This document shows positions 1 through 8,575 of a stretch of DNA of 64,000 nucleotides, piece after piece. A model generated the notes under the pieces. The model did not search any database. It was not told where the DNA came from and worked only from the letters and a program-made list of their open reading frames with translations. Numbering within the stretch: position 1 is the first letter of the stretch; every line of letters begins with the position of its first letter. This DNA is from Camelimonas lactis. GTDB taxonomy: Bacteria; Pseudomonadota; Alphaproteobacteria; Rhizobiales; Beijerinckiaceae. The stretch is taken from the NCBI RefSeq assembly GCF_004342915.1, contig NZ_SLWL01000007.1, positions 1 through 64,000 on the forward strand. Direction: 5' to 3'. The position numbers and the translations under genes were made by a program.

Positions 1-395
1 CTTCTCTCAGAAGGGTCTGGCTGAAACAGCAGGTGAACCCCGCCGCCGATGTCCGCCTTATAGGACCCTCCCAGCCCCAATGTCAACGACCCGTCGTCAA
101 AACATCGCCCATCGTCACAACCCCTGTGGACGTAACAGATGTAACGATCTGTAACACCCTGTGCGGGCGACAGATTCTCAACGCGTGCTGCGCTGGCGAC
201 CCGTATGGCCTATCCCGATCCGGGCGCTTCTCAACGCTCACGCCGGTTATGTGCGCCGCATTTTTTCGCGGGTTCCAGCCATGATCGGCGCAGCCTCGCC
301 CGGAAAGACGCTTTACCCCCTCCCCCGCGCCTGCCAGGAATTTCTTTGGGCGGGGCGCTTTGGGCGCAGCGTTTTGTTTTACGGAAGGATCGGTC
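1..395. other. Gene-free region upstream of galE
   Basis: No coding sequence is recognised in this 395-base stretch. It must hold the promoter of the downstream epimerase gene. The only structured element seen is a set of three GTAAC direct repeats at 132-155, annotated separately. Whatever gene lies upstream is outside the window. Confidence 0.5.
132..155. promoter_or_regulatory. Three GTAAC direct repeats, possible response-regulator site
   Basis: GTAAC occurs at 132-136, 141-145 and 151-155, that is at spacings of 9 and 10 bases, about one helical turn. Direct repeats with this phasing are typical of OmpR/PhoB-family operators. The 9-mer GTAACAGAT at 132-140 recurs at 5848-5856 in front of the binding protein gene at 5883. 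The regulator is unknown; chance repetition cannot be excluded. Confidence 0.3.
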
Positions 396-1373
396 ATGGC
401 GGTGCTGGTTTCAGGTGGCGCGGGTTACATTGGCAGCCACATGGCGCACGCCCTTTGTGATGCAGGTGAGCGCGTCGTCGTGGTCGATGACCTGTCAACC
501 GGCCAGCGCGCCTCTGTTCCCGGGGCGGCGACATTCGTACAGGCGGACATCGCCGATCAGGACGCCATGGCGGAGACCCTGCGCCGGCATCAGGTCACGG
601 CCATCGCCCATTTCGCCGCCCGCATCGTGGTGCCCGACAGCGTGACTGATCCGCTGGGCTACTATCTCGCCAATACCGTCAAAACGCGCGCGCTGATTGA
701 CGCGGCGGTCGCCGGCGGCGTCGGGCATTTCATCTTTTCGTCCACCGCCGCGGTTTACGGCGACGCAGGCGAGGGCGCGGTCGACGAAGACGCGCCGCTG
801 GCCCCGGTCAGCCCCTATGGGCGCTCCAAGCTCATGTCCGAATGGATGTTGCAGGACGCCGGACGCGCCTATGGCCTGAAATACGCCGCGCTGCGCTATT
901 TCAATGTCGCCGGCGCCGATCCGCGAGGGCGCACCGGGCAATCCACGCCGAACGCCACGCATCTGATCAAGGTCGCCTGCCAGGCGGCGTTGGGGAAACG
1001 CGACCGGCTACAGGTTTTCGGCACGGATTATCCGACGCCCGATGGCTCGTGCGTTCGCGACTATATCCACGTGACCGACCTGGCGGACGCCCATGTTCAG
1101 GCGCTGCGCTATCTGCGGAGCGGCGGCGACAGCTTCACCGCCAATTGCGGATACGGCCGGGGTTTGTCCGTCCTGGAGGTCATTCGGGCGGTCGAACAGG
1201 TAACTGGGCGCGCCCTTCCCGTTGAAATCGCGCCGCGTCGCGCCGGCGACCCCGCGCGGATCGTCGCCAGCCCCGCCCGGATCCAGAGCCTGCTGGACTG
1301 GCGGCCGCGACATGATTCAATCGATGAGATCGTGGGGTCGGCCCTGAACTGGGAGCAGCGGCTGGGCGGTTGA
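396..1373 (+). CDS. galE: UDP-glucose 4-epimerase
   Basis: This 325-residue protein interconverts UDP-glucose and UDP-galactose in the cytoplasm, which supplies the galactosyl donor for surface polysaccharide. The N-terminal NAD-binding motif GGAGYIGS is at about residues 7-14, the FSSTAAVYG segment carries the catalytic Ser/Thr region, and the YxxxK pair is in YGRSK. The length is normal for GalE. I chose the ATG at 396 because the conserved beta strand MAVLVSGGAG starts there; an in-frame TTG at 360 would add an unconserved 12-residue tail. It stands first before the exopolysaccharide locus, and this position supports a role in exopolysaccharide precursor supply. Extended-SDR epimerases for other UDP-sugars look similar, so the exact substrate is less sure than the family. 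Confidence 0.93.
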   Translation: MAVLVSGGAGYIGSHMAHALCDAGERVVVVDDLSTGQRASVPGAATFVQADIADQDAMAETLRRHQVTAIAHFAARIVVPDSVTDPLGYYLANTVKTRALIDAAVAGGVGHFIFSSTAAVYGDAGEGAVDEDAPLAPVSPYGRSKLMSEWMLQDAGRAYGLKYAALRYFNVAGADPRGRTGQSTPNATHLIKVACQAALGKRDRLQVFGTDYPTPDGSCVRDYIHVTDLADAHVQALRYLRSGGDSFTANCGYGRGLSVLEVIRAVEQVTGRALPVEIAPRRAGDPARIVASPARIQSLLDWRPRHDSIDEIVGSALNWEQRLGG

Positions 1374-1525
1374 GCCCCGCATGGCGCATGGCCTCTCCCA
1401 GGGGGCGTCCGGCCGCTGTGAACGGATTTTGCTCTCCGTGACGCTTGCTGTTTCCACGCCCATGCGGACAATGCCATCCTGGCCAGCGTACATCCTGGGT
1501 AGCTGGCGTTCTGGAGATCTTGGCC

Positions 1526-3184
1526 ATGACCCCGGTGACCGTGGGCGGGCAACCCGCCGGCGATCAAGCCCAGACCGCTTCTGCTGGAGTGGACGCTTCT
1601 GCAAGTCCTGCCGGCCCTGCGCCGGACGCGTCGACGCCGGCTGCGGAAATTGAACTCAAGCTGCTCTGTGACGCGCCAACACTGAAGGCCGCCAGTCATG
1701 CGCCCCTGCTCCTGCAACATGCCCGCGGGCCCGCCATGGAGACGCGGCTGGAGGCGACCTATTTCGACACGCCTGACAATCTGCTGCTCCAGCGCAAATG
1801 GGCGTTGCGCGTGCGCCGCGACAAGGCGGGCGCCTACGTCATGACCCTGAAAACGCCGCGATCCAACGATCCGTCAGGCGCTTTCAGTCGCAACGAATGG
1901 AATGCGCCCGTCGCCGGCCCTGATCTGGACAGGACGCAGTTGGCGGACTGGCTGGCCAGGACCGGCGGCCGGGATGTCGATCCCGAGGCCCTGCGGCCGT
2001 TGTTTTCGACGCTCGTGACGCGCCAGACGCGACGGCTTCATACGCCGGCTGGCGTCGTCGAAATGGCGGCCGACAGCGGCGAGATCGTCTCTGGCGGCCG
2101 CAGCGCGCCGATTTGCGAACTCGAGATGGAGCTGGTTTCCGGGGCGCCGGAAGCGATTTTCAGCCTTGCCGACGCCCTGATGCAGAATTATCCGCTGCGC
2201 CCGGCGATCCGCTCAAAAGCAATGCGCGGCTATGATCTGGCGTTTGGCCGCGCGCCGGCGGCGGCAAAGGCAGAGCCGGTCGATATCGCGGCGGACGCCA
2301 GCCTTGATGCGGCGCTCGGCGCGGCGCTGCACGGCATGTACGCCCACGCCATGAACAATCTGGAGGCCGCGTCGGCCGGCGCGGGCCCGGAAGGCGTGCA
2401 CCAGTTGCGGGTGGCGCTACGGCGCATCCGTTCGCTGCTGGGTCTGATCCATAAAATCGCCCCGCCAGCAGATCTGGCGGGCCTGCGTGCTGAAGCCAAA
2501 TGGTTGATGAGCCAGCTGGGTCACGCACGCAATCTCGACGTTTTCGCCACCGGCGTCCTGCAGGAAGCGCAGGAAGCCTGCGGAGCCGACGTGGACTTCA
2601 CGGCGCTTGCCGGACACATCAACGCCATGCGACGCCAGGCCCAGGATGAGGCGCGCGCCGCCATCACCTCCCCGCGTTGCGCCCGTTTTCTCATCGCGCT
2701 TGGCGGATGGATTGTCCGGCGGGGCTGGCGCGCGGGCGTTGCCGATGACGTGGCGGCCCAATTCGACGCCCCGGCCCGCGGCGCCGCCCGGCGCATGTTT
2801 CGCAAACGTTATCGCAGCGTGCGCAAGAGTGGGCGCGGCTTTGCCCATCTCAATGCAACTGAACTTCACCGGTCGCGTCTCGCATTGAAGAAGTTGCGTT
2901 ACATTGCGGAAGTTTTCCAGCCGTTCCTGGCGACAGCGCATGGTAACAAACGCTTTGCAAAACGGCTGGCGCGGCTTCAGGATGCTTTTGGGCGTTATAA
3001 CGACCTGCATGGCGCAGCCAGTCTGCTTCACGGGCTGCGGCAGGAAGGCGTTTCCCTTGGCGACGATATGGCGCTGGCCGTTGGCGCGGCGCTGGGCTGG
3101 CAGACCGGCGCTCGACAAGCGGCGATGACCGACCTGCGCCGCCAGTGGAAGAAGTTCCGCGCCGTGGAAGCGCCAGCGAACTGA
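1526..3184 (+). CDS. CYTH and CHAD domain protein
   Basis: This 552-residue protein has an N-terminal CYTH domain (about residues 40-240) followed by a CHAD domain (about 255-540). The CYTH signature ExExK is seen as EIELK at 41-45, and CHAD shows the basic helix pattern HQLRVALRRIRS and later RLALKKLRY. CYTH proteins are triphosphate tunnel enzymes acting on inorganic triphosphate or related substrates, and CHAD helices bind polyphosphate through conserved His, Arg and Lys. The protein is therefore probably tied to polyphosphate or triphosphate metabolism in the cytoplasm. The first 40 residues are Ala/Pro/Ser-rich and unconserved. The ATG at 1526 follows a GGAG at 1512-1515; a TTG at 1445 is the longer alternative. 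No functional link to the neighbouring epimerase is evident. Confidence 0.85.
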   Translation: MTPVTVGGQPAGDQAQTASAGVDASASPAGPAPDASTPAAEIELKLLCDAPTLKAASHAPLLLQHARGPAMETRLEATYFDTPDNLLLQRKWALRVRRDKAGAYVMTLKTPRSNDPSGAFSRNEWNAPVAGPDLDRTQLADWLARTGGRDVDPEALRPLFSTLVTRQTRRLHTPAGVVEMAADSGEIVSGGRSAPICELEMELVSGAPEAIFSLADALMQNYPLRPAIRSKAMRGYDLAFGRAPAAAKAEPVDIAADASLDAALGAALHGMYAHAMNNLEAASAGAGPEGVHQLRVALRRIRSLLGLIHKIAPPADLAGLRAEAKWLMSQLGHARNLDVFATGVLQEAQEACGADVDFTALAGHINAMRRQAQDEARAAITSPRCARFLIALGGWIVRRGWRAGVADDVAAQFDAPARGAARRMFRKRYRSVRKSGRGFAHLNATELHRSRLALKKLRYIAEVFQPFLATAHGNKRFAKRLARLQDAFGRYNDLHGAASLLHGLRQEGVSLGDDMALAVGAALGWQTGARQAAMTDLRRQWKKFRAVEAPAN

Positions 3185-3195
3185 CGTATCCCCGT

Positions 3196-3215
3196 CGGGA
3201 GCTTGCCGGCTCCCG
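3196..3215. terminator. Small GC hairpin between two genes
   Basis: CGGGAGC at 3196-3202 pairs perfectly with GCTCCCG at 3209-3215 around a 6-base loop, just downstream of the CYTH-CHAD stop codon. There is no clear T-run after it, so it may be a weak terminator or an mRNA-stabilising hairpin. Confidence 0.35.
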
Positions 3216-3236
3216 TTCCAAAACAGGCGCTCGCAT

Positions 3237-3989
3237 ATGACAGGCAATCCTTCCGCTCTTCACGCCTCGCCGCCTGACGCCGATATTGACGCGGCCCTGG
3301 CCAAAGCGGCGCGGCGGGCCGCCGCTGCGCTGGACCAGACGCGCGGGCCGGAAGCCCTGGGCGTGGCGATGCGCGAAACCGCCCACCAGTTCAACAATCT
3401 GCTCACCGTGCTGCAAAGCTCGACCGAGCTGTTGGGGATGCCCAATCTCCCGGAAGAGCGCCGCGGCCGTTATCTCCACGCCATCCAGGACGCCACGGAT
3501 CGCGCCGCGAAACTTGTCGGCGCCTTGCAGGCGCTGGCGCGCAGCGCGGCCCCCAGGCGCCTGAGGTTCGATGTAACGGGCCGCCTCGCCGGCATGGCGA
3601 AGGGCCCCACAGGTCTGGCCGTGTCCACCGACGCGGCCGGCTTTGACGCCGCCATGGCAACGCTGGTCGCCGCGCTGGGGGCGCCTGGCGCGGCGACCAG
3701 GCCGGAGATACGCGTCGCGCCGGTTGACGGGCGCCCCGCCTGGCGTGGGTTGCCGGCCAGCGATGGGTCGCACGTTGCGATCACGCTGTCGGGCGCCGCC
3801 AGCGACAACGCCTTCCGCAGCCGTTTGCTCGCCACGCTGGAAACGGCGGAACTGTCACCCGAATGGCTGGAATTGTTCGCTTTTCTTGCCCGTAGCGCCG
3901 GCGCGCTGCACGTCCGGTCGTCTGGCGACGGCGCCCCGGTTTTTGTGCTTACGCTGCCGGCGGCCGAAAAGCCGGAGACGACGGGCTGA
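3237..3989 (+). CDS. Degenerate sensor histidine kinase-like protein
   Basis: This 250-residue soluble protein has a clear dimerisation/phosphoacceptor helix with the motif ETAHQFNNLLTVL, in which His50 is the candidate phospho-His. After this helix the ATP-binding domain is hard to recognise: where kinases have the N box (NLxxNAxxA) this protein reads FDAAMATLVAALG, and no DxGxG or GTGLGL G boxes are seen. It lacks any sensor or transmembrane part. It looks like a phosphotransfer or inactive-kinase relic that could dimerise with, or relay to, other proteins, as ChpT-type phosphotransferases do with a degenerate ATPase fold. The start is the ATG at 3237, 52 bases after the CYTH-CHAD gene, so co-transcription is possible unless the hairpin at 3196 stops it. 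Confidence 0.65.
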   Translation: MTGNPSALHASPPDADIDAALAKAARRAAAALDQTRGPEALGVAMRETAHQFNNLLTVLQSSTELLGMPNLPEERRGRYLHAIQDATDRAAKLVGALQALARSAAPRRLRFDVTGRLAGMAKGPTGLAVSTDAAGFDAAMATLVAALGAPGAATRPEIRVAPVDGRPAWRGLPASDGSHVAITLSGAASDNAFRSRLLATLETAELSPEWLELFAFLARSAGALHVRSSGDGAPVFVLTLPAAEKPETTG

Positions 3990-4114
3990 CGCCAGGCAGC
4001 CATGTCCAGCCGCACGCCTGCGCCCGCCGCCTGTGGCCCGCCGGCAGCGCGCGACGGGGACCACCGCCGTGACCTGCACACGGGCGTGGGCGTGGGTTCG
4101 ATGGGACTTATGGC

Positions 4115-4795
4115 TCAATCGGCGTAAATCATGCGGCGGCTCATGCCGCCGTCCAGGATGAGGGTTTCACCGGTGATGAAACCGGCGTCGGCGAGAAACA
4201 GCACGGCGCCGGCCACGTCTTCCGGCCGCCCAACCCGGCCGGCGGGGTGCTGCGCGTGATCGGCGGCGGCGAGATCGGGCGAGTCAGAAATCCAGCCCGG
4301 CGCGATGGCGTTGACGCGCACGCGCGGGCCAAGGCTGACAGCCAGCGCGTGGGTCAGGGCGACGACGCCCCCCTTGGCCGCCGCGTACGCCTCGGTGAAC
4401 GGCTCGGACATGAATGCGCGCGTTGACGCCATGTTGATAATGACGGCGTTTTCCCGCAGCAGCGGCGCGGCGGCCCGCGTCATCAGGAACGCGCCGGTCA
4501 GGTGGCTGTCGATGACGCGGCGCCATCTGTCGAGCGAAAGGTCGGACACCGGGCCGGTCACAGGCGCGGCGACGCCCGCGTTGTTCACCAGCAGATCAAG
4601 ACCGGTCCATTCCAGCTCGGCGAAGGCGTCGGCGACGGCGTCCTCATCGCTGACGTCGCAGGCGATGAAACGCGCCTCCTCGCAGCCGCCGTCCTCCAGA
4701 TCGAAGTTCGCCACCTCCCAGCCGGCGCCGGCCAGGGCCGCGCATATGCCCGCGCCAATCAGACCCGAACCGCCCGTGACAATCGCCTTGCGCAT
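4115..4795 (-). CDS. Short-chain dehydrogenase/reductase
   Basis: This 226-residue protein is a classical SDR that should carry out NAD(P)-dependent oxidoreduction of an alcohol or carbonyl. The cofactor motif TGGSGLIGAG is at residues 7-16, the structural NNAG motif is present, and the catalytic Ser (in IINMAST) and YAAAK pair follow in order. The C-terminal part reads ILDGGMSRRM, as usual for the family. The ATG at 4795 sets the conserved N-terminal strand as the first residues; a longer frame to 4909 has no conserved content. It is convergent with the kinase-like gene and divergent from the GST gene. The substrate cannot be read from the sequence. Confidence 0.82.
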   Translation of the reverse strand: MRKAIVTGGSGLIGAGICAALAGAGWEVANFDLEDGGCEEARFIACDVSDEDAVADAFAELEWTGLDLLVNNAGVAAPVTGPVSDLSLDRWRRVIDSHLTGAFLMTRAAAPLLRENAVIINMASTRAFMSEPFTEAYAAAKGGVVALTHALAVSLGPRVRVNAIAPGWISDSPDLAAADHAQHPAGRVGRPEDVAGAVLFLADAGFITGETLILDGGMSRRMIYAD

Positions 4796-5113
4796 CTGGC
4801 TCTCCACGGCGCGCGCTGCCGCGCCCGCCCGCATCGTTCCCCAGGCCGGGATTGCTGGCAAGAGGCCCGCGGCAAGGATTGAACGGCGCGGGCGCCGCCC
4901 GGCAGGCACGGGCGCGGTTGCGCTGGCGACCGGTAAATTTGACGGGAAAGGCCCCGAAACCCCGCGTCATGCCGGTTGTTGCAGACGCGTATCCGCCGCA
5001 GTATCCGGCGGCGCGACCGGACGGCCGAACCCCGCTGATCAGCGCCGTTGATCAAAGCCGTCCTGGCTGGCCTGGCGTCAGGCGAGGCCGGCCCCGAACA
5101 CCCGGAGGTCTGG
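4796..5113. other. Divergent intergenic region
   Basis: These 318 bases separate the divergent SDR and GST-like genes and must hold both promoters. A GGAGG at 5104-5108 is the ribosome binding site of the GST gene. I see no other convincing element. Confidence 0.4.
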
Positions 5114-5728
5114 ATGACAACGCTTTACTACATGCCCGGCGCCTGCTCGCTGGCCCCGCACATCGTGCTCGAATGGACCGGCGCGCCGTTTGAGATAAAG
5201 CGCGTGCGCCGCGAAGCGCCGGAGCTGCTCGCCGTCAATCCGGCCGGCGCCGTGCCGGTGCTGGTCGAGGATGACGGCTGGACGCTGACCCAGGCCGGGG
5301 CAATCCTTGATTACCTGGCCCACAAGCATCCGGAGGCAGATCTGCTGGGCGGCCAGGGATTGCGCGCCGATGCAGAGCGCCACCGCTGGTCATCCTTCAT
5401 CACGGGCGACCTGCATCCGGCGTTCGTGCCGATTTTCGCGCCGGCGCGCTATACCTCCGACGCCAGCGCTGAAGCCCAGCAGGCGGTGAAAACCGCGGCG
5501 CAGGCCCTGGTGCGCAAGCGCCTGGAGCTGCTGGACAGCCATCTGGCGACCCGTGAATGGATTCTGGATCGCCGTTCGATCATCGACGCTTATGTTTTCC
5601 CGATGATCCGCTGGGCCTCCGGCGTGCTGCCCGGCGGCGTCGCCGACCTGCGCCACGTCACGGCGCTGCATGACTGGCTGGCGGCGGACGCCGGCGTGCA
5701 GAAGGCGCTGGCGCGCGAAGCCGCCTGA
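5114..5728 (+). CDS. Glutathione S-transferase family protein
   Basis: This 204-residue protein has the two-domain GST layout: a thioredoxin-like N-terminal domain (about residues 1-80) and an all-helical C-terminal domain. The N-terminal segment LYYMPGACSLAPHIVL is typical of the bacterial beta-class GstA group, where the Cys in GACSLAP contacts glutathione. The motif VPVLVEDDGWTLTQAGAI contains the cis-Pro and the glutathione-binding acidic/Gln positions. It probably conjugates glutathione to electrophiles or acts in oxidative defence. The ATG at 5114 is placed 5 bases after a GGAGG. It is followed by a strong hairpin at 5800-5829 before the next gene. Confidence 0.8.
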   Translation: MTTLYYMPGACSLAPHIVLEWTGAPFEIKRVRREAPELLAVNPAGAVPVLVEDDGWTLTQAGAILDYLAHKHPEADLLGGQGLRADAERHRWSSFITGDLHPAFVPIFAPARYTSDASAEAQQAVKTAAQALVRKRLELLDSHLATREWILDRRSIIDAYVFPMIRWASGVLPGGVADLRHVTALHDWLAADAGVQKALAREAA

Positions 5729-5799
5729 TCCGGCGCCAGTTTTCGCGGAAGCCCCGTCCGGGCCATCAGCCCGTACGGCCCCGGATGCGTTTTGTTGAC

Positions 5800-5829
5800 G
5801 GCGTCGTGGAACGACTGTCCCACGACGCC
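5800..5829. terminator. Perfect 10-bp hairpin between GST and binding protein genes
   Basis: GGCGTCGTGG at 5800-5809 and CCACGACGCC at 5820-5829 form a perfect 10-bp stem with a 10-base loop. No T-run follows on the plus strand. It lies 71 bases after the GST gene and 53 bases before the next start codon, so it could end the GST transcript or sit in the leader of the binding protein mRNA. Confidence 0.45.
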
Positions 5830-5882
5830 GATCTGTGCCAATCTTGTGTAACAGATAACAAAATGCATCCGGGAGGAAACAG

Positions 5883-7097
5883 ATGACCCAACCCAGCAGG
5901 CGCCATGTGCTTGGCGGCATGGCCGCCTTGTGCGTCGCACCGTTCCCGGGCAAGGCTTTCGCCAACGATCTCACCGGTGTCACCGACAGCGAAATCGTTA
6001 TCGGCACGACCACGTCGCTGAGCGGTCCGGTGTCAGCCCTCGGCACGCAGGCGCGTTGCCAGGCCGCCTATTTCCGGATGATCAACGACCAGGGCGGCGT
6101 CGCCGGTCGCAAGATCCGCTTCATTATTTACGATGATGGTTTCAGCCCGCCGAAAACCGTGGAGCAGACGCGGCGGCTGATCGAGAACGATCGCGTGTCG
6201 TTTCTTTTCGGCATGTTGGGCACAGCGCCGAATTCCGCTGTCGTCAAATACATCAACCAGAAGAAGGTTCCCCACCTGTTCCTGGCGGTGAACGGCAACA
6301 AATGGGGCGATTACAAAAATCACCCCTGGACCATGGGTTTCGCGCCCAACGCCCGCATCGAGGCGCAGGTTTATACAAAATACGCCCTGCAACAGAACCC
6401 GGAAGCCACCTTCGCGGTGCTGTACCAGAACGATGATCTGGGCAAGGACTATGTGGCGGGCGTGCGCGACGTCCTCAAGGACAGGTTCGAAACCCGCGCC
6501 AGGGCCATTTCCCACGAGGTTACGGATCCCACCATCGATTCACAGCTGGTGGCGTTGCGGGCGACGGGAGCAAACGTGCTGCTTTCCGGCACGACGGCGA
6601 AATTCGTCGCCCAGTCCATCCGCAAGGTGCATGAACTGCAGTGGAAGCCCATGCACTTCATGGCGAATGGCGCGGCCTCCATCAAGGGCGTCATCAATCC
6701 GGCGGGCCCTGAACGGGCGCTCGGGGTGATCTCTTGCGGATACATGAAAGATGTGGCTGATCCGGTCTGGAGCCAGGACGGGGCCATCGTTGATTATATC
6801 GCCTTCATGAAGAAATATTTCCCGGAGGGCGATCCGCTCGAGGGCTATAACCAGTACGCCTTTCTGGTGTCCGAAGCGCTGATGACCGTGCTGCGGCAAT
6901 GCGGCGGCGATCTTTCGCGGGAAAACATCATGAAGCAGGCGACAAATCTGAAAGACGTCGCCCTGCCCATGCTGTTACCAGGCATCCGGGTCAACACCAG
7001 CCCCACCAATTACTTCCCCATCCGCGAAGTGCAGCTCATGCGTTTCGACGGCAAGGGCTGGCAACGCTTTGGCGAAATCATTGAGGGCGCGGGGTAA
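5883..7097 (+). CDS. LivJ-type ABC transporter substrate-binding protein
   Basis: This 404-residue protein belongs to the Leu/Ile/Val-binding family of periplasmic proteins (peripla_BP_6 type), which deliver branched-chain amino acids, amides or related small solutes to ABC permeases. The N-terminus has a twin-arginine-like motif (SRRHVLGG, residues 5-12), a short hydrophobic stretch and a likely cleavage after AFA, suggesting Tat export. The mature part begins ITDSEIVIGTTTSLSG-like (VTDSEIVIGTT) and contains the typical GGVAGRKI and PPKTVEQTRRL segments. A strong GGGAGGAAAC precedes the ATG. No permease or ATPase gene is next to it, so it is an orphan component. It resembles the second such protein at 57651-58856. 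Confidence 0.88.
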   Translation: MTQPSRRHVLGGMAALCVAPFPGKAFANDLTGVTDSEIVIGTTTSLSGPVSALGTQARCQAAYFRMINDQGGVAGRKIRFIIYDDGFSPPKTVEQTRRLIENDRVSFLFGMLGTAPNSAVVKYINQKKVPHLFLAVNGNKWGDYKNHPWTMGFAPNARIEAQVYTKYALQQNPEATFAVLYQNDDLGKDYVAGVRDVLKDRFETRARAISHEVTDPTIDSQLVALRATGANVLLSGTTAKFVAQSIRKVHELQWKPMHFMANGAASIKGVINPAGPERALGVISCGYMKDVADPVWSQDGAIVDYIAFMKKYFPEGDPLEGYNQYAFLVSEALMTVLRQCGGDLSRENIMKQATNLKDVALPMLLPGIRVNTSPTNYFPIREVQLMRFDGKGWQRFGEIIEGAG

Positions 7098-7208
7098 GGC
7101 GGGCGCGTCGATGTTGAATCCGGGGTTTGGCTTCCGCTGAACCCAGCAACCTCCGGTTTGCCGACACGGGCGCCGTCATTCCCCGCCGGGGCCATGCCCG
7201 GTCATCCC

Positions 7209-8357
7209 TCAGGCGCCGGCCACGATCGGCGCCGCGCTGGCCGCCCCCCTACCTCCTGGCGCCTGCACGGGCACGCCGTCAGCGGCGGCCATCAGCCCCA
7301 GCCATGTTTCGGCCACGCCCCGCCAGGTGAACAGGCGCGCCCGCGCCCGGCCGGCCGCCACCATGGCCAGCCGCTCAAACGGGTTTTCCAGCAGGCGAAT
7401 GACAGCCGCCGTCCAGCCATTCACGTCATCCGGGTCCACATGAATGGCGGCGTCGCCGCAGACCTCCATCAAAGCATCGGCCGTGGAGGCGATCACCGGG
7501 CAGCCGCGCGCCATGGCCTCGGCCGCAGGCAGGCCAAACCCCTCGATGCGCGTTGGAAACACGAAGCACAGGGCCGCCTCCATGGCGGCGGCCAGTTCAT
7601 CGTCGCTGATGCGGCCAAGCGCCACCACGTTCGGCCCGTGACGCAACGCCCCGGCCCCGCCGGCCTCCCCCGCCACCAGCACCTCAACGCCGCGCGCCGC
7701 CAGCGCCGGCGCCATCGCCCAGATCAGCTCCATGTTCTTGTACGGCTGGTTGCGGCCGATGCAGAGCACGAACGGCCTGCGGTTGCGGTAATCGCGCGGC
7801 GAGCGCGACGCCCGCCAGCGCAGGGCGTGGTCGCAACCGTTCCACGCCACCGCGATCCGGTCCTCCCGCGCGACGCCAAGCGCCGCGAGTTGCCGGCGGG
7901 CGTGATGAGACACCGTGGCGACGGCGCGCGCCCGGCGGCCGAGCACCGGCATGATGACGCGATGCGCCAGACGGAACATGCGGTCATAGCTCTCCGGCAT
8001 CAGCCAGGTGTGGGCGTCGTGCATGCAGACGATCTGGCGGGACACGGCGACCGGCGCCAGGTTGCAAAAGCTCAGCAGGCCGCCCTGCACATGGCGCGGC
8101 AGTTGCAGTTGCACCCAGACCTGGGGCAGGCGCGGCCGGCGAAACTCCGGGACATGAACCGTCCGGATGTGGCGCAGCGGCAGGTCGTGGCCGCCGACAG
8201 GCGTCGCCAGCGTCACCTCGAGCCCGTCGGCGAGCGGGCCGCCCGCCGCCAGCAGATCGTCGATGGCCAGCGTCACCTCGCGCCCATAGCGCGCCACCCC
8301 GTTGGGCGACAGGGTCAGAAAATCGCCGTTGATCGTCCACTTGCGCATTGGGGGCAT
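7209..8357 (-). CDS. Glycosyltransferase, GT4-type
   Basis: This 382-residue cytoplasmic protein should transfer a sugar from a nucleotide-sugar to a growing lipid-linked oligosaccharide. It has the GT-B fold signature of GT4 enzymes: a C-terminal domain with CIGRNQPYKNM, the segment EGFGLPAAEAMARGCPVIAS (E-x7-E donor-binding region) and a helical end. The N-terminus KWTINGDFLTLSPNGVARY is closely matched by the divergent neighbour at 8576 (TWKINGRFLGQPLTGVQRY), so the two are head-to-head paralogs. A second possible ATG lies at 8348, directly in front of RKWTING; no clear ribosome binding site separates the two. Sugar specificity is unknown. Confidence 0.87.
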   Translation of the reverse strand: MPPMRKWTINGDFLTLSPNGVARYGREVTLAIDDLLAAGGPLADGLEVTLATPVGGHDLPLRHIRTVHVPEFRRPRLPQVWVQLQLPRHVQGGLLSFCNLAPVAVSRQIVCMHDAHTWLMPESYDRMFRLAHRVIMPVLGRRARAVATVSHHARRQLAALGVAREDRIAVAWNGCDHALRWRASRSPRDYRNRRPFVLCIGRNQPYKNMELIWAMAPALAARGVEVLVAGEAGGAGALRHGPNVVALGRISDDELAAAMEAALCFVFPTRIEGFGLPAAEAMARGCPVIASTADALMEVCGDAAIHVDPDDVNGWTAAVIRLLENPFERLAMVAAGRARARLFTWRGVAETWLGLMAAADGVPVQAPGGRGAASAAPIVAGA

Positions 8358-8575
8358 GGCGTCATCCGCAGTTGCTGCCCTGTGATCAGGCCGAAGCGCG
8401 CGTCAATCAAGCTGGCCTTGCGATCCCTGCTACGCCGGCCGGAACGCGCCCGTCGCCGGAAGACGTATGACGCCCCTCCCCCTCCTTACGCCCAATGCCA
8501 GCATGGCGAAATGCCGGGCCTGGGCCAACAGTGCGCACGTGCGGCGCGCATTGCGTCGTCAGGCGGGGCAGACAC

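Noticed and set aside
4085-4114. GGTTCGAT-like sequence considered as a tRNA T-loop
   Set aside because: No acceptor stem, D arm or anticodon arm can be folded around it.
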